DNA from: Xestospongia muta
Lineage: Eukaryota > Porifera > Demospongiae > Haplosclerida > Petrosiidae
Direction: 5' to 3'
Length of the DNA stretch: 64,000 nt
NCBI GenBank assembly: GCA_963693285.1
Contig: OY848922.1
Coordinates: 6,560,923-6,624,922, forward strand
Shown here one piece after another: positions 34,639 through 49,600 of the stretch; the first letter of the stretch is position 1, and each line of letters begins with the position of its first letter. The translations under genes and the position numbers were made by a program. Below the pieces are notes generated by a model. It did no database searches. It worked only from the letters and a program-made list of their open reading frames with translations, and had not been told where the DNA came from.

Positions 34639-37600
34639 TTAGTCAGAAAGATATTTACGCATGTTGTCAGCCACTGATGGGTTATTAACAGGAGGCAACT
34701 CCACAGCTGTTATTATAGTTTGCCAGGTAACCTGAGAAGTCTGCTCATCAAACCACAATTGAAGAACATCAGAGAGCCTATCAGTGTCTCGACATCTGTT
34801 GTTTAAAATGGACTCTAGATGTCCATATTTGATTCCAAGGGCCTCTCCAAGCTGTCTCCAGTTATAAGCTATTGGATTAAGTAGACGTATGAGGTCTCGT
34901 TTTTGCCCTATCAGTAAATAAAAGACAGTTTCAGTAGTTATTATAGTTTGCTTTTGTGTATTACAAGTACATATCATGAATACATCGGACAATGAATAAT
35001 CAGATAGACATACAGAGAAATGCTGTATGCATAAACAAAGCCTTACCAATATTAACAGGAATGCAAGCATCTTGCTCATTTTCAACATGTACATCACTGT
35101 TAGTAACATCTATAATGAAGATAAATCAATGGACATGAAATGATTTGAAGCAATTACATTTACAAAAATAAAAAAAGGTAAATTATTACATGTGTATTAG
35201 AGTTTATCAGTACACTACTTGCTCATACCTAAATTGACTTGTTTTTGACTAGTAACTGAATGATGCTCATTTACCTGCTCTTTGTCTATTAATAAAAATA
35301 TATTAATTATGCGAGAATAATTAAATAAGTAATGAAGAGTTGTTATTGATATATTGAGTGAATTGAAAGTGAAACATTTGGCTTACCTAATCCCATCATC
35401 CAACATTTATATCTCTTTGTTAACTCAATTGGTTCCAAATCTTGTACAGTACATGATGCTATTGTGACATTGTCATTACTAACATCAACTAGAGCCAAGT
35501 GTATAGAGGGCATATCTGGTTGACGATGATGGTTTTGATTGCATAAAATTGCTGGATAACATTTTAAGGCTGATGGATGATACACTAAAGGCTCAGCACA
35601 TGAGGCAATGGCAGCCATAACAACAGATCGTAACATAGAACATTCAGCATCTCTACCAGTCCAATAGACTTCCATCCATAACATTGTATCAACTAGAAGT
35701 AGTGAACCAGGAGGTTTCTTGGACTGTAATTTGACAGCAAATCGTAGCTGACTTGGAAACTGTGCAGTAAGGCATTCTAATGTAAAGAATGGAGGTTCTT
35801 TCCTGTTAAGCAATGACACTACTGCAGCTGGAAAAACACCCTAAATGACAAAATATATTAATAATGAATTTACCAGACAAATCTATCTACATATACCTGT
35901 GGTACAACTTCATGTTGAAATGATAAAACTAATGGCTCACACGTTATGCAAAACTTTCTTTTTTCCCTACTAGTGAGAGGCCTAGGAGATAATGCAGTTG
36001 GAATAAAGTAGTAGGTAGTGTTGTCACGTTTAACTTCAGCAATAATACACAAATCGCTTAGCAAATGTAAGAAATCGGATTTTTCGAAGAGACCTGGAAC
36101 AAATTCAATAGAAACAAGGTCTAACAAATCATCAGTAAACAAGCCTTCACGTTGAAGTCTCCGATGAGAATCAGGTGGCATGATCATTCCTTTTTTAAGC
36201 ACTTTTTCTGGGAAGTCAATGAAGGATACACGAATTAAGTAAGAGAGAGCATCCAAAAAATATTGTGGATTTGTGAAAACAAGGTGAGAGCATGACTTAA
36301 AGTGCAAAAACACTGAGAGAGACTTAAAGAAAGAGACTGCTCCAAATATTTGTCGCTTTGACATCCCTAGTGTCTGACCGATATCTTCACAACGAGCTCG
36401 TGGGACAATACCATGTCCCTCTTTATCACCTTCTTCTTTAACATTAGATTCCAAGACATACCAACGAATAGGGACTTCTTTTTCAATGACTGCTTTCTTA
36501 TGCCCAGTAACGTATGTTCTAATACGTGATGACAGGTTTTCACGATTTTCTAAGCACATGTTGTTGACAGGAAAAATCAGTTCTTGCTCAGCTTCATTAT
36601 AGAATATCAATTGATCTTTGTATTGTTGTAGAGCTGATATAAGCTTAGCATTCTTTTCTTTTAATGACTCCTGAAACAGCCATCGCCAACCACCCATTTG
36701 GTCTTGATAGGTACCAATGATAATAAAAGTAGGTAATGTTTCATTGTCTTCACCATCAATAGCTACAAGCTTAGCTGATGAGATAGAACGAACATATGTT
36801 GTGATGAGCTGAAGATTGGTCATCCTAAGCTCCTTAGGTTGGGTTAGTGGCTTACCATCAATTGAATATTGAAATATTGGCTTACTTGACAGTCTATCTG
36901 TCAACTTGTGCACAATTACAATGACTGTATTGCCACGTACAAATGCTCTAGAGACATCAGCAAACTGTGGTTGACCACCACTATCAAGCACATATATCCA
37001 GGTTGATTCAGAGAGTTGTCGAGATCTTGAACCTCTCATAGCACTAAATATATCCTTAGAAAGGTCTAGAATGCTTTTCTTCTTAGTCACCTCGTGTATA
37101 GCAACATCATTGCCTATGTTGGAAGACTCAGATATATCTAATTGTTGTTGATTACAACTATCATATGTTACAATAGCATTCTTGATTTTAGTAGCTGATG
37201 GCTGCTGTTGATTTTTCAAACTAATTGAATCTTTTACTTTTGGATCTTGATTGGCTTCTGAAGAAAATGTGGTCTGTTCATACTTGCTATGTATATCTGA
37301 CAAAACTGAACTTTCAGTAATGTTTAATGGTGACTCCTGACTCATAAACTCTCCAGGAAATTCTGACACTGCTGCTTGATTAGAGAAATCTTCTGTTATG
37401 CTCATGTTGTCAGTGACTGTAGATGACGTTTCTTGATTCTTGGTGTTGTTAGACTCAAGTGCAGGAATTACTGTAGTATTCAAACTTGCTTGGATACGAA
37501 TATCTTCTGCTAACATTTCCATGATCTCTTTTGTATTAATCATTTCCCAGCTTTTGGCACTATCAAGTGTAGCTATTCTTTCAACAGCTCTAATTGGTCG

Positions 37601-40600
37601 ATCAGCAATAGCTGTGCTGTGATGATGATGTGGTGGATCCCAATTAAAGAGAAGATGCTTGAAAGATGTCTTGCCAACAGCAGGAGGACCAGCCAAGAGC
37701 AACTTAATAATTGATAAAATGATATAACCTTCATCAAGTGCTTGTAATAAAATGCTCTTGTCTAGAAGAAAAAATTAATTAAATCATGTCATCTATATTG
37801 TATGTTACCATTATCAATCTGATCAATTATATTCAAGAGCTTTTTGTAAAAGTCATCGGCTTTCTTTTTAGCTAATGTAGTAGCTGTGTCACCATTCTAA
37901 TAAAAACAAAAAGTTATAACACTTCACTATGATATTTCAAAAAATTTGTGTAATATTATGGATGACTTAATATTAATGTTTATAAGTTTATGATTACATT
38001 AAATTTGTTCAAACATGCGTTGTAAACAACATAAAATTGTCATAGAACTTTGCAAAAGACACATGAAAAGTGTTTTCATATGATTTATATGCCACATTAT
38101 GGTAATATTGATCTAGTTAATTAAAATTGCTATTTGTGATATCTCTTTTCATTTAATGACAAACTCTATACTTGCAACTGCTAATTATGTACTTGTGTTG
38201 TTCTAGGCTAATGCATTGATATATCTTTGTCTTATAAATAATGCAAGTATACTGTGTATTCTCACTTTATTAATTACTGTCATATCTGCTCCTTGCTCTA
38301 ATAAGAACTCAGCCACATTGAGATGTCCATTCATACATGCTAACATCAATGGAGTATTCCCATCCTAAAGAATCAAACATAAAATTGTCATAGAACTTTG
38401 CATAAGACACATGAAAGAGTGTTTTCATATGATTTATATGCCACATTATGGTAATATTGATCTAGTTAATTAAAATTGCTATTTGTGATATCTCTTTTCA
38501 TTTAATGACAAACTCTATACTTGCAACTGCTAATTATGTACTTGTGTTGTTCTAGGCTAATGCATTGATATATCTTTGTCTTATAAATAATGCAAGTATA
38601 CTGTGTATTCTCACTTTATTAATTACTGTCATATCTGCTCCTTGCTCTAATAAGAACTCAGCCACATTGAGATGTCCATTCATACATGCTAACATCAATG
38701 GAGTATTTCCATCCTAAAGAATCATAATTATTATGATGTAAACTTGGTTTATTTTATGAAAAGCATTGCATGTAAAAGGTTGTGCATCAATAATATTGAT
38801 GATAAATGTAATTCCATCATTCAGCTTCCAATGTAGTTTAAGTAGTACATGACAAATGTCTTTCAATGAAGAATTATATCACAAAGGAAGTAAAGAAGTT
38901 GACATTCTCTCATAAACAATAAATGTACTGCTGTATGGTAATAAACATGATTTGAATAATTTCAAAAATTGTTATTTACTGTATACAATAACTTCATACA
39001 TGGACCAAAGAAAAATAAGCATTACTGCACACACTAATTAAATTTCTAAACATTTATAACAATATTTGATAGGCAGTGTAAGCATAAATGTAACTCACTT
39101 TATTAATTACAGATGTATTTGCTCCTTTCTTTAATAAAAGGTCAGCTACTTTGAGGTCTCTTCTTTGACATGCTAACATCAATGGAGTATTTCCATCCTA
39201 AAGAATCAAACATTTCATAACTAGAATATTTAACCAAAAATATTAAATACAGCTACATACATTTCCCTTTAACTACATACATTTCCCTTTAGCTATAACC
39301 AGAGATGAAAATGATTTAAATAGTACAGCATTATAGATGTCATTATAAGGCATTTGCTTAGACACCTCTATTATAAAAATTGATATTATAATAACTAATT
39401 ACATAAAATTCTGAACTTCATTGATTGTACAAAAATATAAATTTTGCTGAATGTATAATAATTTATAAATAAATGTTTGGTATGTTATTTTTAATATAAT
39501 GTTATTTATCAAACAAAATGTCATAACATTAATTGTCATAACATTAATTGTGTTATGTTCAGACATAATTTTTAAAAAAAAAGTAGTATATAAATGAAAT
39601 AAATGCATGATATAGCATCAATAGTACAGTTGAGTTTAAAGGTTTCAATGAATGTATATCAAGGAGTATAGAATACAATTGTTAAATTACTGTTAACAGG
39701 AAGAACAGTTTACAAAGAAACACATTTCAGTGAATTTTTACATGCAAACAGGTATTATGTAAAACACAATGTATCCTGGTCTCACACAAACTCCTGCTAA
39801 TCACTAAATGCTTGTTATTATTCACAAACATATGTCTAAGTGTGATTTTAATTGTTTTCTTTTTATTGTGCTCAGTGCCACTATTAAATAATTTTGACAG
39901 TAGAAATGACCTCTTAATGCACTTGATCATGCTTTAGAAATTTGTAAGCTTGTCAAATATTCTACAAGAATATGAAAATGAAGAGGAGTTGACACCACGA
40001 ATTTCTGTTTTCTGCACATTTTGTCCAACTCGCTGGGCTGTAAGAGGTAACTCAATTTAAACTTTTCTTTAAAATTATCTTTCACTTTCTGCCACATGGG
40101 AGGAATTAGTGACTGTTGTTCAACAATCTAAAGTAAAAGCTCAAATTAATGGTGTTACAGCTATAATGAAACAGTTCAGGTTCTGTTCAACCTAATGCTA
40201 GTTGAGTGTGTCCTAAAACACACTGACAATCTGAGCAAGACCATGCAAGCTACAAACATATCAGCAATCCAAACTCAGTAAGTAAGTAAGTTGTGTGATG
40301 ATACCCTTGAAATATGAGAGATGAATCAAATTTTCATTTCTTTTCGGATAATTGCAGACCCAGGCAGAATTAGATGTAAATGATCTGTACTTGATCATCC
40401 TTGCAAACTACGTAAGTCTATGAAGAATGTCAAGGGGAGCCTCATGTTCATAGTACTCCCAAGTCCTACTATCACTCATTGTATTATGAATGCCTTGATG
40501 TCTCCACTTCTGCAATCAAAAGCAGATTCCATCAGAAAGATTTTTCCGTCCACTGTAATTTAGAACAGCTACTGGTGAAAACATTGGAAAAAAATTATTC

Positions 40601-43600
40601 AAATGAGCTTATGATGATCACAGAGCTATACAGCTCTGATTTAAACAAATCTGATCTAGAAACACAATTGGAGATTTTTAGTTCAATTGATATTCAACCA
40701 AGTGGAAGATTTTTGAATAATGTTGACATTCACCAGCACTTCAAATCATTGCCTGACTCTCAAATCAAATACCTAAATCAGGTAGTTTTGGTTGTCAAGT
40801 TCATTCTTCTAATGCTCAGTACCAATGCCAGTTTCTCTCTGGCACTCAAGTTCTTCCCCAAATTTAGCATTCCAGATCACTTTGTACTGGTGGTAGCAAC
40901 GTATCATGGCTTGAATTTCAAAGTACGCCATTTGTACACCACGTCTATAAGGGGCATGGTTTAGACTAAATCGCTCGGTCACGAAATTTTTACCAGAACC
41001 AACAAAATTTTTGACATCCACAAAAATTTTGCCCCCCCCCCTCCCAAATAAACGCTATTCGGTAATTAACAATTTACCGACGCCTAAATGTCTGTCTGAT
41101 TATCTTTTGATTCAATTGTAGACTTTTGAAGGACTATTATAGCCCAAAACCATCAGTAGTTGTCTAGGGTTTTAAATTTATTTTGAGGCTACAACAGCCA
41201 GGAGAGACAGTGGCAACCTTTATAGCTGAGCTGAGACAACTATCCAAATTTTGCGAATATGGGGTGATATTAGATGGCATGGTACGTGATTTGTTTAGTG
41301 GGTGGTATTCTGTGGTAACTATATACATATTCATTTTGAGTTATTATTTCTGTTAGGCCTTATTTACTTAATTTCCGGTGAAACCTTATATGTATGTATG
41401 TATATATAGTGCTGTAAAACCTTTTTATTTTTACTTCGTTATAGTTCGTTACAGTTCGTTACAGTTCGTTATAGTTCGTTGTAGTTCGATAGTTCATTAT
41501 AGTGTTGTTAGTTCAATTAGTTCTGTTATCAAAAAGTTCTGTAAAGAAGTTGTTTTCATCGCGTGCTCGGCTACAACATATTCAAGAGCTGAGTATTCAA
41601 CGATTACTGCTGGCTGAACCCACCCTGACTCTGAAACGTGCTCTTGAACTGGTACTTGCAATGTAGTCGGCATAGAAGGATACAAGAGATATTCAGTGCT
41701 AAAAAAGTCTACTTGTTACCATTGTGGAGGAAACAACTTAGCACCAAGTTACAAATTTAAGGACTCTGTTTGTCATGGTTGCAACAAGAAGGGGGACCTG
41801 ATCAGATGTTGTAGAAATGCCCAAATGAGGCCAAACAAAGTATATATGAACATTAATGAGGTGGAGGAAGACCCTATTTCTCAATTGTATATGTTACCCT
41901 CAAGTAAGACAAAACCATTAAAGAGAGTGGTAAATATTGATGGCAAAGAGGTTGAGATGGAGATTGACACAGGAGAGTCAGTGTTAGTGGTGACACACAC
42001 AGAGTACAAGAGGCTATGGAGCCCAAAGAGTAGGCCACCATTACATGTGGTAAGAATAAAATTGAAGACATATACCGGAGAGATGAATAAAATCTATGGA
42101 CTTTTTGAAGTGGTGGTGAACCATCAAGGGAAGAAGAGAGATTACTATTAGTTATTGTAGAGTCTGAAGGACCTAATCTACTCAAAAGAGACTGGTTGAG
42201 CACATGATAAATCAGGTCCGAGTGAAGGAAGAGTTAACAACACTCATTTCAAGATACTCTGATATTTTTCAAAATGAACTAGGCACCATCAAAGCTGTAA
42301 CTGCCAGCATAGTAGTAAAGGATAGAGCAACTCCAAGATTTTGTCGTCCATGACTGGTACCATTTGCACTCCGTTCAAAGGTAGATAAGCTTGCTGTTTT
42401 AAAAATTATTATAATTCTTCTCTCTAATATTATACATTGCATATGTCTTAAGCTACCTTCGAATGTATTAGTGTAAAAGACTTCATAGGATTGTATCATG
42501 TCGATGATATCGAGATGGACACAATTGTTGCTGTATTAAAATACATGATTCTTTGATTAAATCTGAACCTATCAATCTGTAGGATCCAGTGTTATGACAG
42601 TGCACCTAATATGAAGAAAGCTGCTGCAAAAATTAAGGCTACTGAGCCCAAAGCCCTTTACCTTCACTGCTATGGCAATAGTTTGAACTTGGCTGTGTCA
42701 GATACTATTAAAATCATCTGGCCAATGTCTGATGCACTTGATCATGCTTTAGAAATTTGTAAGCTTGTCAAATATTCTACAAAAATATGAAAATGAAAGA
42801 GGAGTTGACACCACATATTTCTGGCCTCTGCACATTTTGTCCAACTCGCTGGGCTGTAAGAGGTAACTCATTTTAAAATATTCATTGAAATTATCTTTCA
42901 CTTTCTGCCACATGGGAGGAATTAGTGACTGTTGTTCAACAATCTGAAGTAAAGCTCAAATTAATGGCGTTACAGTTATAATGAAACAGTTCAAGCTCTG
43001 TTCAGCCTAATGCTAGTTGAGTATGTCGTAAAACACACTGACAATCTGAGCAAGACCATGCAAGCTACAAACATATCAACAATCCAAACTCAGCAAGTAA
43101 GCAAATTGTGTGTTGATACCCTTGAAAAAATGAGAGAGAAATCAAATTTTCATTTCTTTTCAGATAATTACAGACACAGGCAGAATTAGATGTAAATGAT
43201 CTGTACTTGCTCATCCTTGCAAACTACCTAAGTGTTATGAAGAATGTCAAGGGGAGCCACATGTTCATAGTACTCCTAAGTCCTACTATCACTCATTGTA
43301 TTATGAATGCCTTGATGTCTCCACTTCTGCAATCAAAAGCAGGTCCCATCAGAAAGATTTTTCCGTCCACTGTAATTTAGAGCAGCTTTTGGTGAAAACA
43401 TTGGAAAAAATATTATTCAAATGAGTTTATGATGATCACAGAGCTATACAGCTCTGATTTAAACAAATCTGTCCTGGAAACACAATTGGAGATTTTTAGT
43501 TCAATTGATATTCAACCAAGTGGATAATTTTTTGAATAATGATGACATTCACCAGCACTTCAAATCATTGCCTGACTATCAAATCAGATACCTAAATCAG

Positions 43601-46600
43601 GTAGTTTTGGTTGTCAAGTTCATTCTTCTAATGCCCAGTACCAACGCCTTCTCTGAAAGGAGCGCTTCTTCTGTGTGTAGAATGAAAACTTATCTTTGTA
43701 CAATGATGACACAGCAAAGAATGAATAATATCATGATACTACATATTAACAAACATTTAACTGACACAGTTAATCATAAAGAAATACTTAATAACTTTAT
43801 CACTACTAACAATGAACGTGGTAAACATTTTAGAATATTTCCTTAAGAAATTTGGTTTGTGTATACAATAAACATCTATTTTATGGAAGCATGAAAGAAT
43901 GCTGCCTCAAACATTATTGTAGGGCTAATGATGTCTTTGATGTAGTGTTTGTGGTCTGTTCATGCTCAATCTTATTATGTTTCAGATCACCATTGATGTT
44001 TCCAACATGCAATGTTCCAAGGATGTGAAAGAAGCTATTCCTTAGGAAGACAGATCTGAAGAAAGGTAGATCAGTAGTAATGCTTGTTGACCAATAATCT
44101 TTCAGATTTTGTAACTGTATTATTCCCATATTCAATATCACAGCTACAAACCCTTAATTTCATCTATTGTCACTGAAAAACAATCTTCTGGTGACTGACC
44201 AGATGGATCTACATTACTACCAAATGACTGAGTAAACTTTTAGAATGAAAAACTACTTAGCTACTACACAACTTATTAGCTCCTACTACTATCCAATGAT
44301 AATCAGGTACTGTGACACCAATACCTCTTCCTCTACCTCTTCCTCTCGCAACACCTGTTCTTATCCCAGGACCTATTTTTATTCTAGTACCTCCCACTTC
44401 TGCAGTATCATTTGTCTCATCATTTACATTCTCTTCATCTTGCTCATCCTCAAAGCTATTACTCTCTTCAATGTCAACACTATCATTATCATCAAATTCA
44501 CCATCATTAAAATCCTCTCCCAATATATGTATTACTTCTTCTGCTCTAAACCTTGCCATTGATAATTACTTCTACCCACTGATAGTAAATATGCAAATAT
44601 TGGTACAACTGGTTAATTTGTGCATTTATATTATTTATTGCATGCTTATTATTATTCATTACGTGTGGGCGGGACCATAAATAACTAATAAACGAAGGAG
44701 GACCTTCTATATGATAAATAAACAAAGGTTGTTGCAAAAACAGTCTACTAATGTAATGTCACAAATTCGTGACAATTGTCTCAATTAATAGTACATTTGT
44801 GTCAAATGTCTCCATTAAATGTACTCATATGTCACAAATTCGTGACAATCATCCTATAAGGGTTAAACAACAATCACCCTTGAGAAATTTAGAAGGACAG
44901 TTGTTTATGAATTTGAACCATCAATATATGTACATGTTAATATTTCTATTTACTTAGCAATGACAGTTTCTATCTCTTTATAAGCTCAATATAACATGAT
45001 GTTATTTCAACAAGTTTATAACAGTACAAAGAAATGATAGGAGAAATGCATTTAAAAGAAAAGTTAAGAGTGATCATTTCATGACACTTTACATTTACAT
45101 AATATGTACTAGACTCTTATTGTTCATTTTATATACATTAAATAGAACAGAGTATAAAATAGAAGCTTTGTTAATATACCTACATATATATACTGACCTT
45201 AGTAGTATGGTGGATATTCACACCATGCTGAAGTAACGAAATAACAACATATGTTTTGCCATTTGCTGCTGCTGTCATCAGTGGAGTAGATCCAACCTAC
45301 AATTAATAAGAACAAAATGTAATTAGAGACATACATTAAGTATTAATTTTTAATTACATGTTATTATATTTAACATTATGTACATGTTCATGTACATAAC
45401 AGGTACATGTACTTGATATACTGGTCAGTTAAGGATTGGGTATACTCACTTTTAAATGATATATGCGATATGATAAAATGTATGTTTGGGAAAAAGAATG
45501 ATCATTTCATAAAAACTAAGAAATCGTTAATTCTTTGTCTCAAAGTTGAGTGACTATTGTGGACTTGTTATATTTTAGTATAAATTTATGTGCATTATTA
45601 ATGATTTAGAGTACTGCGATTTCTTGAGTTACAGAACTCATAAGCTTCACACTTACTTGAAAGTGCTCAATGTAAAGTAATGATATTTATTGGATGCTAT
45701 GTACATTAGTGGTTGTGTATGTGGATTAATGTCATTTATCACATTCCAAACTGTATGCAGTAATTGTGAAATGGATATATCAATATAATATATATATACA
45801 TTATGTGGTCCAAAACAATCTTACCATCATCACCTGATACATGTAGTATGCCAACAATAATCAATGATGTACATTATTATATAAGTCACATCCAAATCAA
45901 AGTATTTGCTATTTAAAGTAATAATATTCATTGATTGCTATGCGCATCAGTGACTCAAAATACTCCATTGATTTCAACACTTACATATTCTTATAGTCAA
46001 TTCAAAATAACATAATTACAATTTTTACCTAATTGCTCATGATTGTTGTAGCCATTGGCAATTTTTATTTTCTTATTATAGGTTTTTAGTAAATGTTACA
46101 ATGTGATTATAGGAAACTATATATGATAGGTAGTACACAGTGGACTGATGTATATAATCTTATAGATGAAAGGTATATTTTAACTGCAACCTACTCAAAT
46201 GATCTCCAGTAAATTATTCTGCATCTGCAAACAACAATGTGTCTATCGTGGCTAAGTGAATCCCCATGCTTGACGCAAAATTGTGTCTATCACATAAAAT
46301 CAGTTAGTAATGTGATAACTATGTAGTTATTTAAAATAATCTGGTTCTATTAATTAAACAAATGATAATATTGTAATGTTTACATTCACTGATGTCTCAT
46401 ATTATGTAAATATAGAACAGTAAAGCTAACATATACATTTGATGTACAACAGGGGGTGTGGTTAGACAGTGTGTTGCAATATATAGCAGGTATTTTATTG
46501 TATCTATAGTACCACATAGTACACAGTCTATATAATATATTGTGTATTGAAAATATAGTAGTTATGTATTGTGTATACATATCAATGTCTAATATGTAAG

Positions 46601-49600
46601 CCGTTACTAACTAGTAATAAAAAATTATAACAATAGTCAAAACAATACAAATCATATGTCACATATAGAAAGAATGGCTAGAGAGAAAACTAAATAAAGT
46701 AATAATTATTACTATCATATTATATTGATACTACTACAGTGAACTACACTTAAAGGACACTGTGAATTAACCCTTTAGTAACGAAGGTTGCTTATTTGTA
46801 AGAGTTAATATGTAGGCATTAACGAGGAAGGTTACAAACCTTCAACTAAAATGTACTCTGGTATATTTATTAAGAATGCTCATGACAGTAGTTAACATAC
46901 AAGATGAGAACACAAATAAAACGTTTACATTATGGAAAGTGGATACTGTAACATTTGGATCATTCTAAGTAGGAATTTATGGCAGTTTTTAGTACCTGTC
47001 ATATTTATACCAGCTGAAATCTGTAATATTATAACTGATAATTATTGTATAAAGGAGACCTTATTATGAATTTCAAAGCTAGTGATGTGATCAGAATGGT
47101 ATCTAATCATTGGTAGGATATAGTAGAAATTACTTATTAGTATAGTGATAAAGATATTGATGAAGAAGATGACTTAGAATATGAACTAATGGACACTAAG
47201 TGCTCACCAGGTGTGGTTATAGGTGTGGTTTATAGGTGTGGTCACAATTAATTTTTAAATTAATAGTTTAATTAATAAAGCAATAATAAATTAAGTAGTT
47301 TGAGTAGCAATGCTTGAAGATGGCTGCGGCTTTCCTGTGAACACTTGTCCTTTACAGATGCTGGCCCATTTCTGCATCACTCTCAGAACATTGTCTATCA
47401 AGTTCTTGTCAAACTGCATCTTTATGCATATTGCTGTTGGCATGCCGATGTACTGATTGCAACCTGAATAATGTACATAGCTCAACAGACCAAATTTCTT
47501 TACCACTGGGAGCTGACTTATTCTTATTGTATTTTTCACAAAGCAAGAACATCATACCTTCTTCTACCAGCTTCAGCCATGTTGTTGGAAGTGCAGTTGA
47601 CAAGCTATTGCTAGCATTAGCAACCTTTGGACAGTGTGTAGCTTCTTTACATGATTTTTTGAACTTTTGTGTCTTGTCATCAGACTCATCACTATCTCTT
47701 ATACACCACCTCTTTGATAACGGAGATACAAGGCCACCAAATAAATCTGTTTAGCCATAACCACAAAAAACGATAGTTTCAATGTAATAATTTTAATTAT
47801 TATTATTTCATGAATATTAATAAAATTGAGGGTGTGGTTTTCTTTTAAAGTTCTAGCGCGTTAAAAGGCGCGTATGACGCGTTTTGTGGGAAACATTGTT
47901 CATGAGTGAGTTTTGTACTTTTGCACAAAGAACAGTTTTCAACACTGATAACCTCATGAAGAGTTCATAAAGAATTCACCTAACCAATGTAACCAACTAT
48001 TTTGTGACACACTAAATTAATTAATTATGATACAGTAATGGGCCTGTGTAATTTCATTGATAAGTTGTTAAAGAAGACACTTTCATACTATGAACACAAG
48101 GTTATAAGGTGTCTGATATATAGAGAATTTACAATGTATATCAATATAATAATACACTTACATTATCAGGTATAGTAGGATCTACATTTGATTCCAAAAG
48201 ATATTGAACAATATCTGTGTATCCACGACATGATGCCCACCATATACTAGTCCTCTTGTCCTACATTTAATGATAATAGTAATAGTATAATTATTCATCA
48301 ATATATCAATGGTACAATCATTATACACACACTTACATTGATACATATGTACCTATATGTACATGACTATAATGATAAGTGATAATATTAATCATATGTA
48401 TTATAGTAATTGTGACCTAGCTTGGAAAAACCACACGTGTTGTGCTAAAAACTTTTGAACCAGCAGTTGCATATATACATTTGCTACATGGTCATTTCGT
48501 ACATGATCATACCAATCATGGTATCAGGGAAGATCAGTCATTAAATATTTGGACTCTAAAGTTGGTAAACATCTTGTACAAAATGGTTGCATAGCAAACG
48601 CGTATATGCAATTGTTTAGTCAAATTTTTTTGGGTGCAACATTAAATGTTGCACTAAAATATGTTCTCAAATAATGTCACAATTATACATGTACATGTGA
48701 AATATGACGTCACATATTTAATTTATATCTCATTGAGTAATGTTAACATATTATTAGCTAAATAATATGAAGTGACAACAAATAGACTGTACACACAGTG
48801 AATAATAAATATATATGATATAGTCTAGGAACCAATAACCACACAAAAAAAGGAAGAATACAACTATGTAAAGCCAGTGTTACATAAAGACACTTGCTGT
48901 CAATGACCATATAATGATATGTGTAATTATATTCATAGCAAGTCAATCAGATTCATAATTTCACAAGTCTTGAAGCTTCCTAATATGGACATGACCAGAG
49001 TACTGTCATTTTTCTAATATAATTTGGCTTTTTGATGAGAATTACACATTCCTTCCTCCTTTGTGAAGCTACAGGCTCTTATATACTGACTTCAAATGTT
49101 TATAAAGCTAGTTACTACTGTATTAACTAAACTGTCATTAGAAAATATTCTTTGAAATTGTATTACAAAATCAGCTTGTAAATGGCTCTAATACAATGTT
49201 TTAATTTAAATGAAAAAATTATAGTATTAAATTGTATTAATGTTTTATAATCAAGTACAACTTGTAGATTTGTTGTAATGTTTAGACGTAGTCTACAAAA
49301 TGTGCTAAAATGTTCATTGATTGTTTATTTAATTGTTGGGGTGTGGTCAATTCTTTCATTAATGACCCTTCACATTGTATTAGAGCCATTTTAATGCAAA
49401 CTTGTAATCCAGATAACCACAAGTTTACAGATAAACAAAAGTAGCTAGGATATCAGATAAACTTGCTACATTAACTCCAATAATGTCTTTGTGAAAGTTA
49501 ATAAACATTCAAGCACCACCCCTTAACAACAGAGTAACCTATTTATAATATATGCTGTGTCCATTCATTCATATATCTCAAATGTTATATATAAAATGTT

